NCBI RefSeq assembly: GCF_000787855.1
Contig: NZ_BBPQ01000069.1
Location: 1-45,633 of the forward strand
Direction of reading: 5' to 3'
From: Streptacidiphilus anmyonensis
GTDB taxonomy: Bacteria > Actinomycetota > Actinomycetes > Streptomycetales > Streptomycetaceae
DNA length: 45,633 nucleotides
Under the pieces are notes generated by a model. The model made no database searches. It had not been told where the DNA came from and saw nothing but the letters and a program-made list of their open reading frames with translations. A program made the translations under genes and the position numbers. Position 1 is the first letter of the stretch, and each line of letters begins with the position of its first letter. Positions 34,007 through 41,259 of this stretch are shown here, in pieces.

Positions 34007-34753
34007 GTGCTGATCCTGATAATGACGAACGACGGCGAGTTCTCGGTTGAGCTCGCGGGCGGCCTTGAGGGCGCGGGTCATCGGGTCGACAAGGCGGCCC
34101 GGCTCGACGTCGTGCTGGCCCGCTCCGGCGAGGTGGACGCGGTCCTGCTCGACTTCGGGGCGTTCGGTACCGACGGCTTCGAGGTGTGCCGGGCGATCAG
34201 GTCCGCGTCGCCGGTGCCGCTGATCGTGGCGGACGTGTCCGACGACGAGTTCGACCGGGTGCTGAGCTTCAAGCTCGGCGTCGACGACTTCATCGTCCGC
34301 CCGTGCAGCGCGCGAGAGTTGATCGCGCGGATCGAGGCGGTGGTGCGGCGGGTCGACAGCTCCTGGCGGCCCTGGGAGAGCTCCGTCGCGTCGGCCGAGC
34401 AGGTCCACGACGTCGGCGCGGTGCGGATCGCCCTGCGCAGCCGCACCGTGACCGCGCACGGGCGCGAAGTCATGCTGACCCGCAAGGAGTTCGACATCCT
34501 CGCGCTGCTGGCCTCCGATCCCGGTCGGGTCTTCAGCCGCGAGGACATCATGCGCGAGGTCTGGGGCTACGACGGGGCCGGCGACACCAGGACCCTCGGC
34601 GTCCACATGGTCGGGATCCGGCGCAAGCTGCCGTCCTCGCTCGTCGAGACGGTGCGCGGGGTGGGTTTCCGGCTGAACGCGGGACGCGCGCACGGTGTTT
34701 CGGCCCCCGAGGCGGGCGGCCTGCTGGCCGGGGTCGGGCTCCGCGCCGGATGA
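34007..34753 (+). CDS. Atypical OmpR-family response regulator, candidate pathway activator
   Basis: 248-aa regulator: receiver domain about residues 1-110 and winged-helix Trans_reg_C about 130-232 (LTRKEFDILALLASDPGRVFS, REDIMREVWGY, TLGVHMVGIRRKL). The phosphoacceptor Asp remains (LLD49F), but the acidic pair after strand 1 is T-N (ILIMTND) and the conserved Lys is Arg98 (IVRPCS), so normal phosphorylation is unlikely. This is the pattern of atypical regulators such as JadR1, which activate aromatic polyketide clusters and sense end products. No partner histidine kinase is present. GTG 34007 follows GAGAGTGAG. Transcribed towards the ACP operon; the 11-bp-spaced CCTAG repeats at 34822 could be its site. 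Confidence 0.88.
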   Translation: MLILIMTNDGEFSVELAGGLEGAGHRVDKAARLDVVLARSGEVDAVLLDFGAFGTDGFEVCRAIRSASPVPLIVADVSDDEFDRVLSFKLGVDDFIVRPCSARELIARIEAVVRRVDSSWRPWESSVASAEQVHDVGAVRIALRSRTVTAHGREVMLTRKEFDILALLASDPGRVFSREDIMREVWGYDGAGDTRTLGVHMVGIRRKLPSSLVETVRGVGFRLNAGRAHGVSAPEAGGLLAGVGLRAG

Positions 34754-34821
34754 GCCCGACGGCCCGCCGCAGCGGTTGCGTCGGGCCGCCCGGACGGCGT
34801 TCAGAAACGCCTCCCGGGATC

Positions 34822-34839
34822 CTAGTGAAAACCTAGAAA
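34822..34839 (+). promoter_or_regulatory. CCTAG direct repeats (11-bp period) upstream of the ACP gene
   Basis: CCTAGTG (34822-34828) and CCTAGAA (34833-34839) repeat with the 11-bp spacing typical of winged-helix activators of the OmpR/SARP fold. About 100 bp upstream of the ACP start. CCCGTG/CACGGG at about 34890-34914 forms a separate hairpin just before the ribosome site GGAGG. Confidence 0.4.
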
Positions 34840-34936
34840 TGCCCCGCTTGTTCTTTGTGCGGACACCGAAGAAGCTATTGCGTAATCTCCCGTGAATTGA
34901 ATTCAGGCACGGGTCCACGGAAAACGGAGGCGGTCA

Positions 34937-35185
34937 ATGACTGCGATCACGGCGGACGAGAAGCAGCAGATCAAGGACATCGTCTGCGACATTCTCGAAC
35001 TCGAGGAGGACGAGATCACCGAGGAGAGCCTCTTCGTCGAGGAGCACGACGCCGACTCGATGCGTCTCATCGAGATCCTCTCCTCGCTGGAGCTGAACCT
35101 GAAGGTCACCATCGAGCAGTCGGAACTGGCGCGGATGGTGAACCTCGCCGGTGTGTACGAGGTCGTCGCGGAATCCGCTCGATGA
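34937..35185 (+). CDS. Acyl carrier protein
   Basis: 82-aa discrete ACP with the phosphopantetheine site Ser41 in HDADSMRL (Met in place of the usual Leu after Ser). Acidic helix 2, as needed for docking to ketosynthases. ATG 34937 has CGGAGGCGG upstream. The stop overlaps the next start (ATGA), so it is made together with the ketosynthase-like protein. It is far from the KS-alpha/CLF pair, where the aromatic-PKS ACP would usually be, so it more likely serves the second ketosynthase set. The Sfp-type transferase at 44550 could activate it. Confidence 0.93.
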   Translation: MTAITADEKQQIKDIVCDILELEEDEITEESLFVEEHDADSMRLIEILSSLELNLKVTIEQSELARMVNLAGVYEVVAESAR

Positions 35186-36282
35186 CCGGCCGGGCGCCGT
35201 CGCGACGGCGGCTGGACATCGTCGGCTGGTCGGCCACCTCGCCGTTCGGCACCGGCCGCGCCGCCTTCAGCCAGGGGCTGCGGGAGGGCCGGGGCACCTC
35301 GGCGCCGCTCGACCACGAGCAGTGGCAGGTCCCGGCCGGACCCGCCTGTCTGGTACCGGACTTCGACGTCCGCAAGGTGCTCGGCAAGAAGGGCACCCGG
35401 AGCATGAACCGGGTGACCGGACTGGCCGTCAGCACCGTCGGCGACCTGCTCGCCGAACTGGACCGCCCCGGGCTCACCCCGGAGACCACGGGCATGGTGC
35501 TCGGGACCACCGGCGGCAGCGTCCAGAGCACCCTGGACTTCACCCGCGGCTCTCTCACGGGAGAGCTGCCCTACCTGGTCGACCCGGGCCTGATCCCCTA
35601 CGGCGTGATGAACGGCGCCGCCGGTCAGATCGCCATCTGGCACCAGCTGAAGGGGCCCAACGCCACGCTCGCGGCCGGGCGTTCGGCCGGTCTGCTGGCG
35701 CTCAACTACGCCCGCCGGCTGCTGCTCACCGACCGGGCCGAGATGGTGCTCTGCGGCGCGGCCGAGGAGTACTCGACGGCGCGGGCCTGGCTCGCCCGGC
35801 ACACCGCCGAGTCCGACCCGGACGCGCTGCTGCTCGGTGAGGGCTGCGCCATGTTCGCCCTCACCGCGGTGGCCGCCGAGTCGGACCCGGTCGCCCAGGC
35901 GACCGCGTCGCTGGTCGGCGTCAAGGCTCTGACCAGCAGTGAGGGCGACTGGGAGGCCGTGGTCCGCCGGGCGGTCGGGCAGCTGCTCGACGACGCCGGC
36001 ATCACCCCGGCCGACCTGTGGGCGGTCAGCCCCTCCGCCGCCGCCGGCGCCGCGGGCAAGGCGGAGGCCGTCATCGCCCAGGACCTGGTGGCGGCGGGCG
36101 GCGGGGTCCGACTCCCGGTCGCCGAGCTGCTGGGCGAGGCGCACGCGGCGTCCGCCGCGTTCCAGCTCGCCGCGGTGCTGGGCCGGGCCGAGGCGGACGA
36201 GCGGGCCGCCGGCCGCTTCTCCGTGGTCACCAGCACGGACGAGGCCGGCACGGTCGCCGCAGCCCTGCTGCGGCACTACTGA
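35182..36282 (+). CDS. Ketosynthase-like protein without catalytic residues (CLF-like)
   Basis: 366-aa thiolase-fold protein. Aligned with KS-alpha, the nucleophile Cys position is Arg167 (LAAGRSAG), the HGTGT His position is Ser (AVSPSAAAG) and the lysine/second His block reads ELLGEAHAAS, so condensation is not expected. It also lacks the Gln of aromatic CLFs. Such degenerate subunits usually dimerise with an active KS and set chain length; the likely partner is the FabF-like KS at 38098. Start ATG overlaps the ACP stop. The 129 bp to the next gene contain a GC-rich hairpin region and no ORF. Confidence 0.8.
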   Translation: MTGRAPSRRRLDIVGWSATSPFGTGRAAFSQGLREGRGTSAPLDHEQWQVPAGPACLVPDFDVRKVLGKKGTRSMNRVTGLAVSTVGDLLAELDRPGLTPETTGMVLGTTGGSVQSTLDFTRGSLTGELPYLVDPGLIPYGVMNGAAGQIAIWHQLKGPNATLAAGRSAGLLALNYARRLLLTDRAEMVLCGAAEEYSTARAWLARHTAESDPDALLLGEGCAMFALTAVAAESDPVAQATASLVGVKALTSSEGDWEAVVRRAVGQLLDDAGITPADLWAVSPSAAAGAAGKAEAVIAQDLVAAGGGVRLPVAELLGEAHAASAAFQLAAVLGRAEADERAAGRFSVVTSTDEAGTVAAALLRHY

Positions 36283-36411
36283 GAGCCGGTCGGGGTTGTC
36301 CAGGACTCCTCCCGGCCGCCCCCGCACGACCCGACTCCCGGCGACGCGGCCCGGACCCGGACACCGAGGTGGACCGGGCCGCGTGTCGGCCTGCCTGAGA
36401 AAGGCCGTCCG

Positions 36412-37365
36412 TTGATCACCCTGGAAGCGGTGGAGTCCTACGTCCCCGAGCGCACGGTCGGGATCGAGGACCGCGCCGCGGAACTGGACCTCACCCCGGA
36501 ACAGATCCACATGTTCCGGCGCCACTTCGGACTCGACCGCATGCGGTACGACCCCGCTGCCGAGCTGATCGAGCAGCTGCTGCCCGCCGCCGAGCGTGCG
36601 CTCGGGGACACCCCGCGCGGCGACGTCCGCCATCTGCTCTTCGGCCACGCGCTGCACGGCGCCGGCCACGTCCCGCCCGACACCGCCCGGGAGCTCGCCC
36701 GGCGGCTCGGGCTCGAGCACGCCACCGCGTTCGCGCTCACCCAGCAGAACTGCGCCGTCTCGATGTCCGCCCTGGACGTCGCGGGCAGCCTGCTGGAGGC
36801 CGGGGCGGACCCCTCCGCCCGCGCCCTGGTCGTGGTCGGGGACAAGCCGCGCACCCGCGCGGCCCAGCTGATCATGAACACCTGCATCGTCGCCGACGGC
36901 ACGGCCGCCGCACTGGTGGCGGTGGACGGCCCCGGCGTGCCGGTGCGCTCCTTCGCCACGCGCACGCTCGGACAGTTCAGCGACGGCATGCTCTCCACCC
37001 CGGAGACCCTGCGCAACGCGGCGGAGCTGCGGCCCACGGTGCTGGCCGAGGTGATGACGGAGGCCGCGGGAAGGGCCGGCTGCTCCCTGGACGACGTCCA
37101 GTGGTTCATCCCGTCCAACCCCAACCTGGTCTTCTGGCGGGACGCGGTCCCGGACGAGGACCTGCGCGCGCGGTTCTACCTCGACAACGTGCCGCGACTG
37201 AGCCACTGCCTGGCCGCCGACGTGTTGGCGAACTACACCAGCCTCCGGGAGGAGAAGCGGTTGCGGCACGATCGACCGGTCATGTTCGTCGCCATCGGCG
37301 TCGGCATGACCTTCTCCGCGATGGTGGTCACCCCGGGCGTCGAGCACGGGGCGGTGCACGGATGA
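36412..37365 (+). CDS. KASIII (FabH)-like ketosynthase with His to Ser change
   Basis: 317-aa KASIII-fold protein, normal family length. The nucleophile is Cys114 in QQNCAVSM. The His of the IPHxxN motif is Ser235 (FIPSNPNLVF), while the Asn is kept (N274 in LANYTS); a nearby His265 (LSHCLAAD) matches the GH..AD motif of acyl-transferring KASIII relatives. It might load a starter from CoA or ACP, or transfer an acyl group without decarboxylation. TTG start at 36412 has GAGAAAGG upstream and gives the usual FabH opening; GTG 36430 is the alternative. Stop overlaps the next start. Confidence 0.85.
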   Translation: MITLEAVESYVPERTVGIEDRAAELDLTPEQIHMFRRHFGLDRMRYDPAAELIEQLLPAAERALGDTPRGDVRHLLFGHALHGAGHVPPDTARELARRLGLEHATAFALTQQNCAVSMSALDVAGSLLEAGADPSARALVVVGDKPRTRAAQLIMNTCIVADGTAAALVAVDGPGVPVRSFATRTLGQFSDGMLSTPETLRNAAELRPTVLAEVMTEAAGRAGCSLDDVQWFIPSNPNLVFWRDAVPDEDLRARFYLDNVPRLSHCLAADVLANYTSLREEKRLRHDRPVMFVAIGVGMTFSAMVVTPGVEHGAVHG

Positions 37366-38111
37366 GCCTGCGTCTGCACGGCGTCGCCCAGCACGTCGAG
37401 CCGGCCGGTTCCGACGCGCTGCCGCTGTTCCACGCCGATCTGGTGGACCGTCTGCTGACCGTCGCACCGCAGCCGGCGGAGCCCGGCCCGGACCTCGTGG
37501 TCCTGGTCAATGCGGCGCCCGACACCCAGGGCCACAAGACGACGGCCTCCTGGCTCAACCTGCGCACCGGCGGCGCGGCGCACAGCTTCGCGCTCACCGG
37601 CCAGGGTGTCGGCGGCCCGTTCACCGCGCTGCGGGTGGCGGACGCCTGCGCCCGCACCGGCCGCGGCGGTTCCGCGCTGCTGGCCGTCGTGGAGTGCGCC
37701 GGGGCCGACGGAGCCTCGGACGCGTCCGGCGTGCTGCTGCGCCTGGACGACCGGGCCGGCGGCGCGGCGGTCGAGGTCGCCGCCGTCCCGACGAAGGAGC
37801 TGGCCGGCGAGCTGGCGGCGCTGGTCCCCGAGCGGGGCCAGCTGCTGCTGGTGCTCGGCCCCGGGACGGACCCGGGGGTGGCGCCGGGGGAGCGGACCGA
37901 GGTCCGCACCGCGCCGGAGACCAGTTCCTGCACCGCCGTGTGGCGTGTGCTGGCCACCAAGTGGGCGGCCTCGCGCGACCGCTGTCCGGTCGTGGCGCTC
38001 TGCGCCGCTGACCCGGTCACCGCCACCACCCACCTTGCAGTTCTGCGTGACCTGGACGAATGGGAGCCGCCTGCGGGCGGGACTGAGGGAAGAGGGAATG
38101 GACGTGAGTGA
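37362..38111 (+). CDS. Short ketosynthase/thiolase-fold-like protein, function unknown
   Basis: 249 aa. The stretch DLVVLVNAAPDTQGHKTTASWLN followed by GQGVGGPFTALRVADACARTGRGGSALLAVVE (read in parts: GQGVGGPFTALRVADAC, ARTGRGGSALLAVVE) resembles the N-terminal half of a KASIII/ketosynthase, but the C-terminal half is missing and no nucleophile Cys is in place (the position reads GQGVGG). The end carries SSCTAVWRVLATKWA. ATGA start overlap with the KASIII gene and a 14-bp overlap with the KS gene make it an integral part of the operon. It may be a structural partner for the degenerate KS set. Family not recognised with certainty. Confidence 0.65.
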   Translation: MSLRLHGVAQHVEPAGSDALPLFHADLVDRLLTVAPQPAEPGPDLVVLVNAAPDTQGHKTTASWLNLRTGGAAHSFALTGQGVGGPFTALRVADACARTGRGGSALLAVVECAGADGASDASGVLLRLDDRAGGAAVEVAAVPTKELAGELAALVPERGQLLLVLGPGTDPGVAPGERTEVRTAPETSSCTAVWRVLATKWAASRDRCPVVALCAADPVTATTHLAVLRDLDEWEPPAGGTEGRGNGRE

Positions 38112-39375
38112 CGTGACGGCACCGAGCGCGCAGCGCTCCGACCGCGACCGGGTGGTCGTGACCGGCCTGGGCGTGTTCTCCAGCATCGGCGTGGGACTGG
38201 GCGAGTTCACCGAGGGTCTGCGCTCCGGGCGCAACGGTGTCTCGCCCATCTCGGCCTTCGACACGACGGGCTTCGCCCACGCGAACGGCTGCGAGGTGCG
38301 GGACTTCGAGCCCGCCCCGTGGCTGCGCCGCTGGAAGCAGGAGGAGTTGGGCCGGGCGGCCCAGTTCTCCGTGGCGGCGGCGCGGATGGCGGTCGCGGAC
38401 GCAGGCCTGAGCGACGACGAACTGCGCGCCCGTCGGGTGCAGATCACCGTCGGCACGACCGACGGCGAGTCGCAGGACCTGGACCGGCTGGCCGCGGAGT
38501 GGGTCGCCGAGGGGCCGCAGTCCTGGGCCCCGCAGATCGCCGGCCGGGTCGGCGCGGGCCGCCTGTCGGCCGCGGTGGCCTGGGAGTTCGGCCTGACCGA
38601 CAGCGAGGCGGTCACCCTGGCGACCGCGTGCTCGGCGGGCAACTACGCGATCGGGATGGGCCTGGACGCGATCCGCGTCGGCGACGCGGACATCGCCCTG
38701 TGCGGCGGTGCGGACGCGATGTGCCAGAAGTCCTTCGCCGCCTTCTACCGGCTCGGGACCATCGCTCCCGACTTCTGCCGCCCCTTCGACAAGGACCGCC
38801 AGGGCATCCTCACCGGCGAGGGCGCCGGGGTGCTGGTGCTGGAGCGGCTGGACTCGGCGCTGGCGCGCGGCGCCAGGATCTACGCCGAGGTGCTGGGCTA
38901 CGGCCTGACCTGCGACGCGCACCACCCGGTGCAGCCGGAGCAGTCGAGCATCGCCCGCTGCGTCCGCACCGCGCTGGACGACGCGGGGGTGCGCCCGGAG
39001 GACGTCGACCTGATCTCCGCCCACGGCACCGGCACCCGGACCAACGACGTGACCGAGTCGCGCGCGATCCGCGAGGTCTACGAGGTGCCGCCGCGCACCG
39101 TGTCGCTGAAGTCGATGCTCGGTCACACCATGGGCGCGGCCAGCGCGCTGGCCGCCGTGGCCTGCTCGGTGGCGCTCACCGAGGGCTTCATCCCGCCGAC
39201 GATCAACCACCGGGAGACCGACCCGGAGTGCGAGATCGACTGCGTGCCGAACCAGTCGGTCGAGGCGGACCTGAAGGTCGTGCAGAACAACGGTCTGGCC
39301 TTCGCCGGCAACAACGCGGTTGTGGTGCTGGGCCGTTACGACGGGGACCGGACGCCTGCGACGGTCGCGGGCTGA
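38098..39375 (+). CDS. FabF-like ketosynthase (active-site complete)
   Basis: 425-aa beta-ketoacyl-ACP synthase with Cys178 (ATACSAGN), His309 (SAHGTGT), Lys338 and His343 (LKSMLGHTMG): a full catalytic set. It diverges from the aromatic KS-alpha at 42084 (ACSAG rather than TGCTSG) and looks like KS enzymes of fatty-acid-like or highly reducing type II systems. It carries an acidic insertion near residues 118-140 (VGTTDGESQDLDRLAAEW). Probably condenses malonyl-ACP on the 34937 ACP with the 35182 protein as partner. ATG 38098 lies inside the previous gene; GTG 38104 is the alternative. Confidence 0.9.
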   Translation: MDVSDVTAPSAQRSDRDRVVVTGLGVFSSIGVGLGEFTEGLRSGRNGVSPISAFDTTGFAHANGCEVRDFEPAPWLRRWKQEELGRAAQFSVAAARMAVADAGLSDDELRARRVQITVGTTDGESQDLDRLAAEWVAEGPQSWAPQIAGRVGAGRLSAAVAWEFGLTDSEAVTLATACSAGNYAIGMGLDAIRVGDADIALCGGADAMCQKSFAAFYRLGTIAPDFCRPFDKDRQGILTGEGAGVLVLERLDSALARGARIYAEVLGYGLTCDAHHPVQPEQSSIARCVRTALDDAGVRPEDVDLISAHGTGTRTNDVTESRAIREVYEVPPRTVSLKSMLGHTMGAASALAAVACSVALTEGFIPPTINHRETDPECEIDCVPNQSVEADLKVVQNNGLAFAGNNAVVVLGRYDGDRTPATVAG

Positions 39376-39422
39376 TCGTGGCGGTGTCGTCGCCGGTCCG
39401 CGGGGCGAACCCGGGAAGCCGG

Positions 39423-39464
39423 TTGCGTACGACGTACGAAGATGGCATTCTCAAGCTATCTTCG
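39423..39464 (+). promoter_or_regulatory. Exporter promoter with inverted repeats
   Basis: TTGCGT (39423-39428), 17 bp, CATTCT (39446-39451). CGAAGAT (39437-39443) and ATCTTCG (39458-39464) are a perfect 7-nt dyad, and GTACGAAG recurs at 39434 and 39471. The pattern suggests repressor control of the exporter. Confidence 0.5.
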
Positions 39465-39512
39465 GACGCCGTACGAAGTTCGGTGACGTGATCACGGAAA
39501 GCGAGGAGAGTC

Positions 39513-41105
39513 ATGGCAGAGGACACGATCCCCGCCGCCCGGCCGACGGCCGACCCGGCGGCGCCCGCCCCGCAGGCGCGCCGGCGGGTCGGTTTCGGCC
39601 TGGTGGCCCTGGTGCTCGGCATGGTGCTCGGCGTCCTGGACCAGGTGATCGTCGGGACGGCCCTGCCCACCATGGCCGGCGAGCTCGGGGGGCTCAGCCT
39701 CCTCCCGTGGGTGGTGACCGCCTACGGGCTGGCCACCGCCACCACCACCCCGCTCTGGGGCAAGTTCGGTGACCTCTACGGGCGGAGGCGCACCTTCACC
39801 GGGGCCATCGCGCTCTTCCTGGTCGGCTCCATGGCGGCCGGCCTCGCCCAGGACATGACGCAGCTCATCGCCTTCCGGGTGGTGCAGGGTCTGGGGGCCG
39901 GCGGGCTGATGGTGGGCGCCTTCGCCCTCATCGGCGACCTGGTCCCCGACCCCGCGGGGCGGGTGAAGCTCCAGTCGGTGATCGGCGCGGTCATTCCGGT
40001 CGCCCTGGTGGGCGGGCCGCTGCTGGGCGGTGTGCTCACCGACCACGCCAGCTGGCGTTGGGCGTTCTACCTCAACGTCCCGGTCGGCGCCGTCGCCCTG
40101 GCCGCCGCCTACATCGGCATCCCGGCCGCCCCGCGCGGCCGGAAGGCGCGCATCGACTACGCGGGCGCCGCACTGCTCTCGGTGTCCGTGGTCGCGCTGA
40201 CCCTGCTGGCCGGCTGGGCCGGCTCCCGCTACGCGTGGGGCTCGTGGCCGATCGCCGCGCTCGCCGTCGTCGCGGTGGCCGCGCTGGCCCTGCTGGTCCG
40301 GGTCGAGCGACGGGCGGCCGAGCCGATCCTGCCGCCGGTGCTGTTCCACTCCAAGGACTTCAACCTGGCGCAGGTGATGGGCCTGCTCGTGGCCGCGGGC
40401 ATGCTCGCGGTGATGGTGCACCTGCCGCTCTACATGCAGAGCGTCAAGGGGGCCTCGCCGACCGTCAGTGGTCTGCTGCTGCTGCCCTTCATGGGCGGCA
40501 TGATCACGGCTCAGCTGATCACCGCGCGACTGGTCCTGCGCACCGGCCGGGTCCGGCTGATGGCCCTCATCGGCTCGGGATCGGCGACCGTGGGCATGGC
40601 CCTGCTCGCCCTGGTGGACACCGGAACCCCCACCGCGGTCGCGGCGGGCCTGGGGGTGGTGGCCGGGTTCGGCATCGGCATGGTGCTCCAGGGCACCCTG
40701 GTCATCACCTTCGGCAGCGTGGACCGGCGCTACATCGGCGTCGCCAGCGGGCTGCTCAACCTCTTCCGCTCCATCGGCGGCTCGCTGGGCGTGGCGCTGC
40801 TGGGCTCGGTCTACCACTCGCTGTCGACCAGCACCCTGACCGACCGTCTCGGCGTCCAGGCGGGCCGTCAGCTCGCCGGCGCCAGCCAGCATCTCGACCC
40901 GAAGGCGCTGGCCCAGCTGCCGGCCCGGGCGCTGGACGCCTTCCGGGCATCGGTGGTGGACGGGCTGCACGGCGTGCTGCTCGGCGCCTGCCTGCTGGCC
41001 GCCGTGGGCTTCGCGACGGCGTGGCTGCTGCGGTCCCGGATGTCCCCGCCCGGCGCCCCGGCGCCGGCCGCCGAAAAGCCCGCCGCGGCGGTCGAGAGCG
41101 TTTAG
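39513..41105 (+). CDS. DHA2-family MFS exporter (EmrB/QacA type)
   Basis: 530-aa major-facilitator drug:H+ antiporter with about 14 hydrophobic helices. Motifs are DQVIVGTALPTM in helix 1 (motif D1, LDxTIVNVALP-like), GKFGDLYGRRR between helices 2 and 3 (motif A), and GGPLLGGVLTDHASWRWAFYLNVP (motif C region, quoted as GPLLGGVLTDHASWRW). It most likely exports the cluster product and gives self-resistance. ATG 39513 has GAGGAGAG. Own promoter upstream; terminator-like hairpin 84 bp downstream. Confidence 0.93.
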   Translation: MAEDTIPAARPTADPAAPAPQARRRVGFGLVALVLGMVLGVLDQVIVGTALPTMAGELGGLSLLPWVVTAYGLATATTTPLWGKFGDLYGRRRTFTGAIALFLVGSMAAGLAQDMTQLIAFRVVQGLGAGGLMVGAFALIGDLVPDPAGRVKLQSVIGAVIPVALVGGPLLGGVLTDHASWRWAFYLNVPVGAVALAAAYIGIPAAPRGRKARIDYAGAALLSVSVVALTLLAGWAGSRYAWGSWPIAALAVVAVAALALLVRVERRAAEPILPPVLFHSKDFNLAQVMGLLVAAGMLAVMVHLPLYMQSVKGASPTVSGLLLLPFMGGMITAQLITARLVLRTGRVRLMALIGSGSATVGMALLALVDTGTPTAVAAGLGVVAGFGIGMVLQGTLVITFGSVDRRYIGVASGLLNLFRSIGGSLGVALLGSVYHSLSTSTLTDRLGVQAGRQLAGASQHLDPKALAQLPARALDAFRASVVDGLHGVLLGACLLAAVGFATAWLLRSRMSPPGAPAPAAEKPAAAVESV

Positions 41106-41108
41106 CGC

Positions 41109-41137
41109 GAACTTAATCGGCGCCGCATTGAACTTAA
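41109..41137 (+). promoter_or_regulatory. GAACTTAA direct repeats
   Basis: GAACTTAA at 41109-41116 and 41130-41137 (21-bp period), each followed by a GCGCCGC block. They lie between the exporter stop and the hairpin, where a promoter for the fabG-KS-CLF operon would have to begin. The second copy includes TTGAAC, a possible -35. Confidence 0.4.
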
Positions 41138-41188
41138 CCGCGCCGCCGAAGAAACTATTCAACAGGCTCCGGTGGTGTGTTCACCGAG

Positions 41189-41227
41189 AAAGCGAAGGCC
41201 GCTGCATCCGCAGCGGCCTTCGCTTTT
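41189..41227 (+). terminator. Strong 17-bp hairpin with TTTT between exporter and fabG
   Basis: AAAGCGAAGGCCGCTGC (41189-41205) pairs perfectly with 41210-41226 around ATCC, ending in TTTT (41224-41227). It should terminate exporter transcription. It ends only 32 bp before the fabG start, so it may also act in the leader of the downstream operon. Confidence 0.85.
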
Positions 41228-41259
41228 GACTTCACGAAACCGTTCAGGGGAGAGGCCAC

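Noticed and set aside
33675-34013. Small ORF starting ATGGTCCGAGTC between the second receptor and the regulator
   Set aside because: It begins in the promoter itself, has no ribosome site and no family resemblance.
34903-37467. 854-codon open frame on the minus strand across the ACP-KASIII genes
   Set aside because: Shadow of GC-biased codons in the real plus-strand genes; composition is His/Arg/Gly-rich with no domain. The same holds for the 807-codon minus-strand frame at 13301-15724 under the ABC-F gene.
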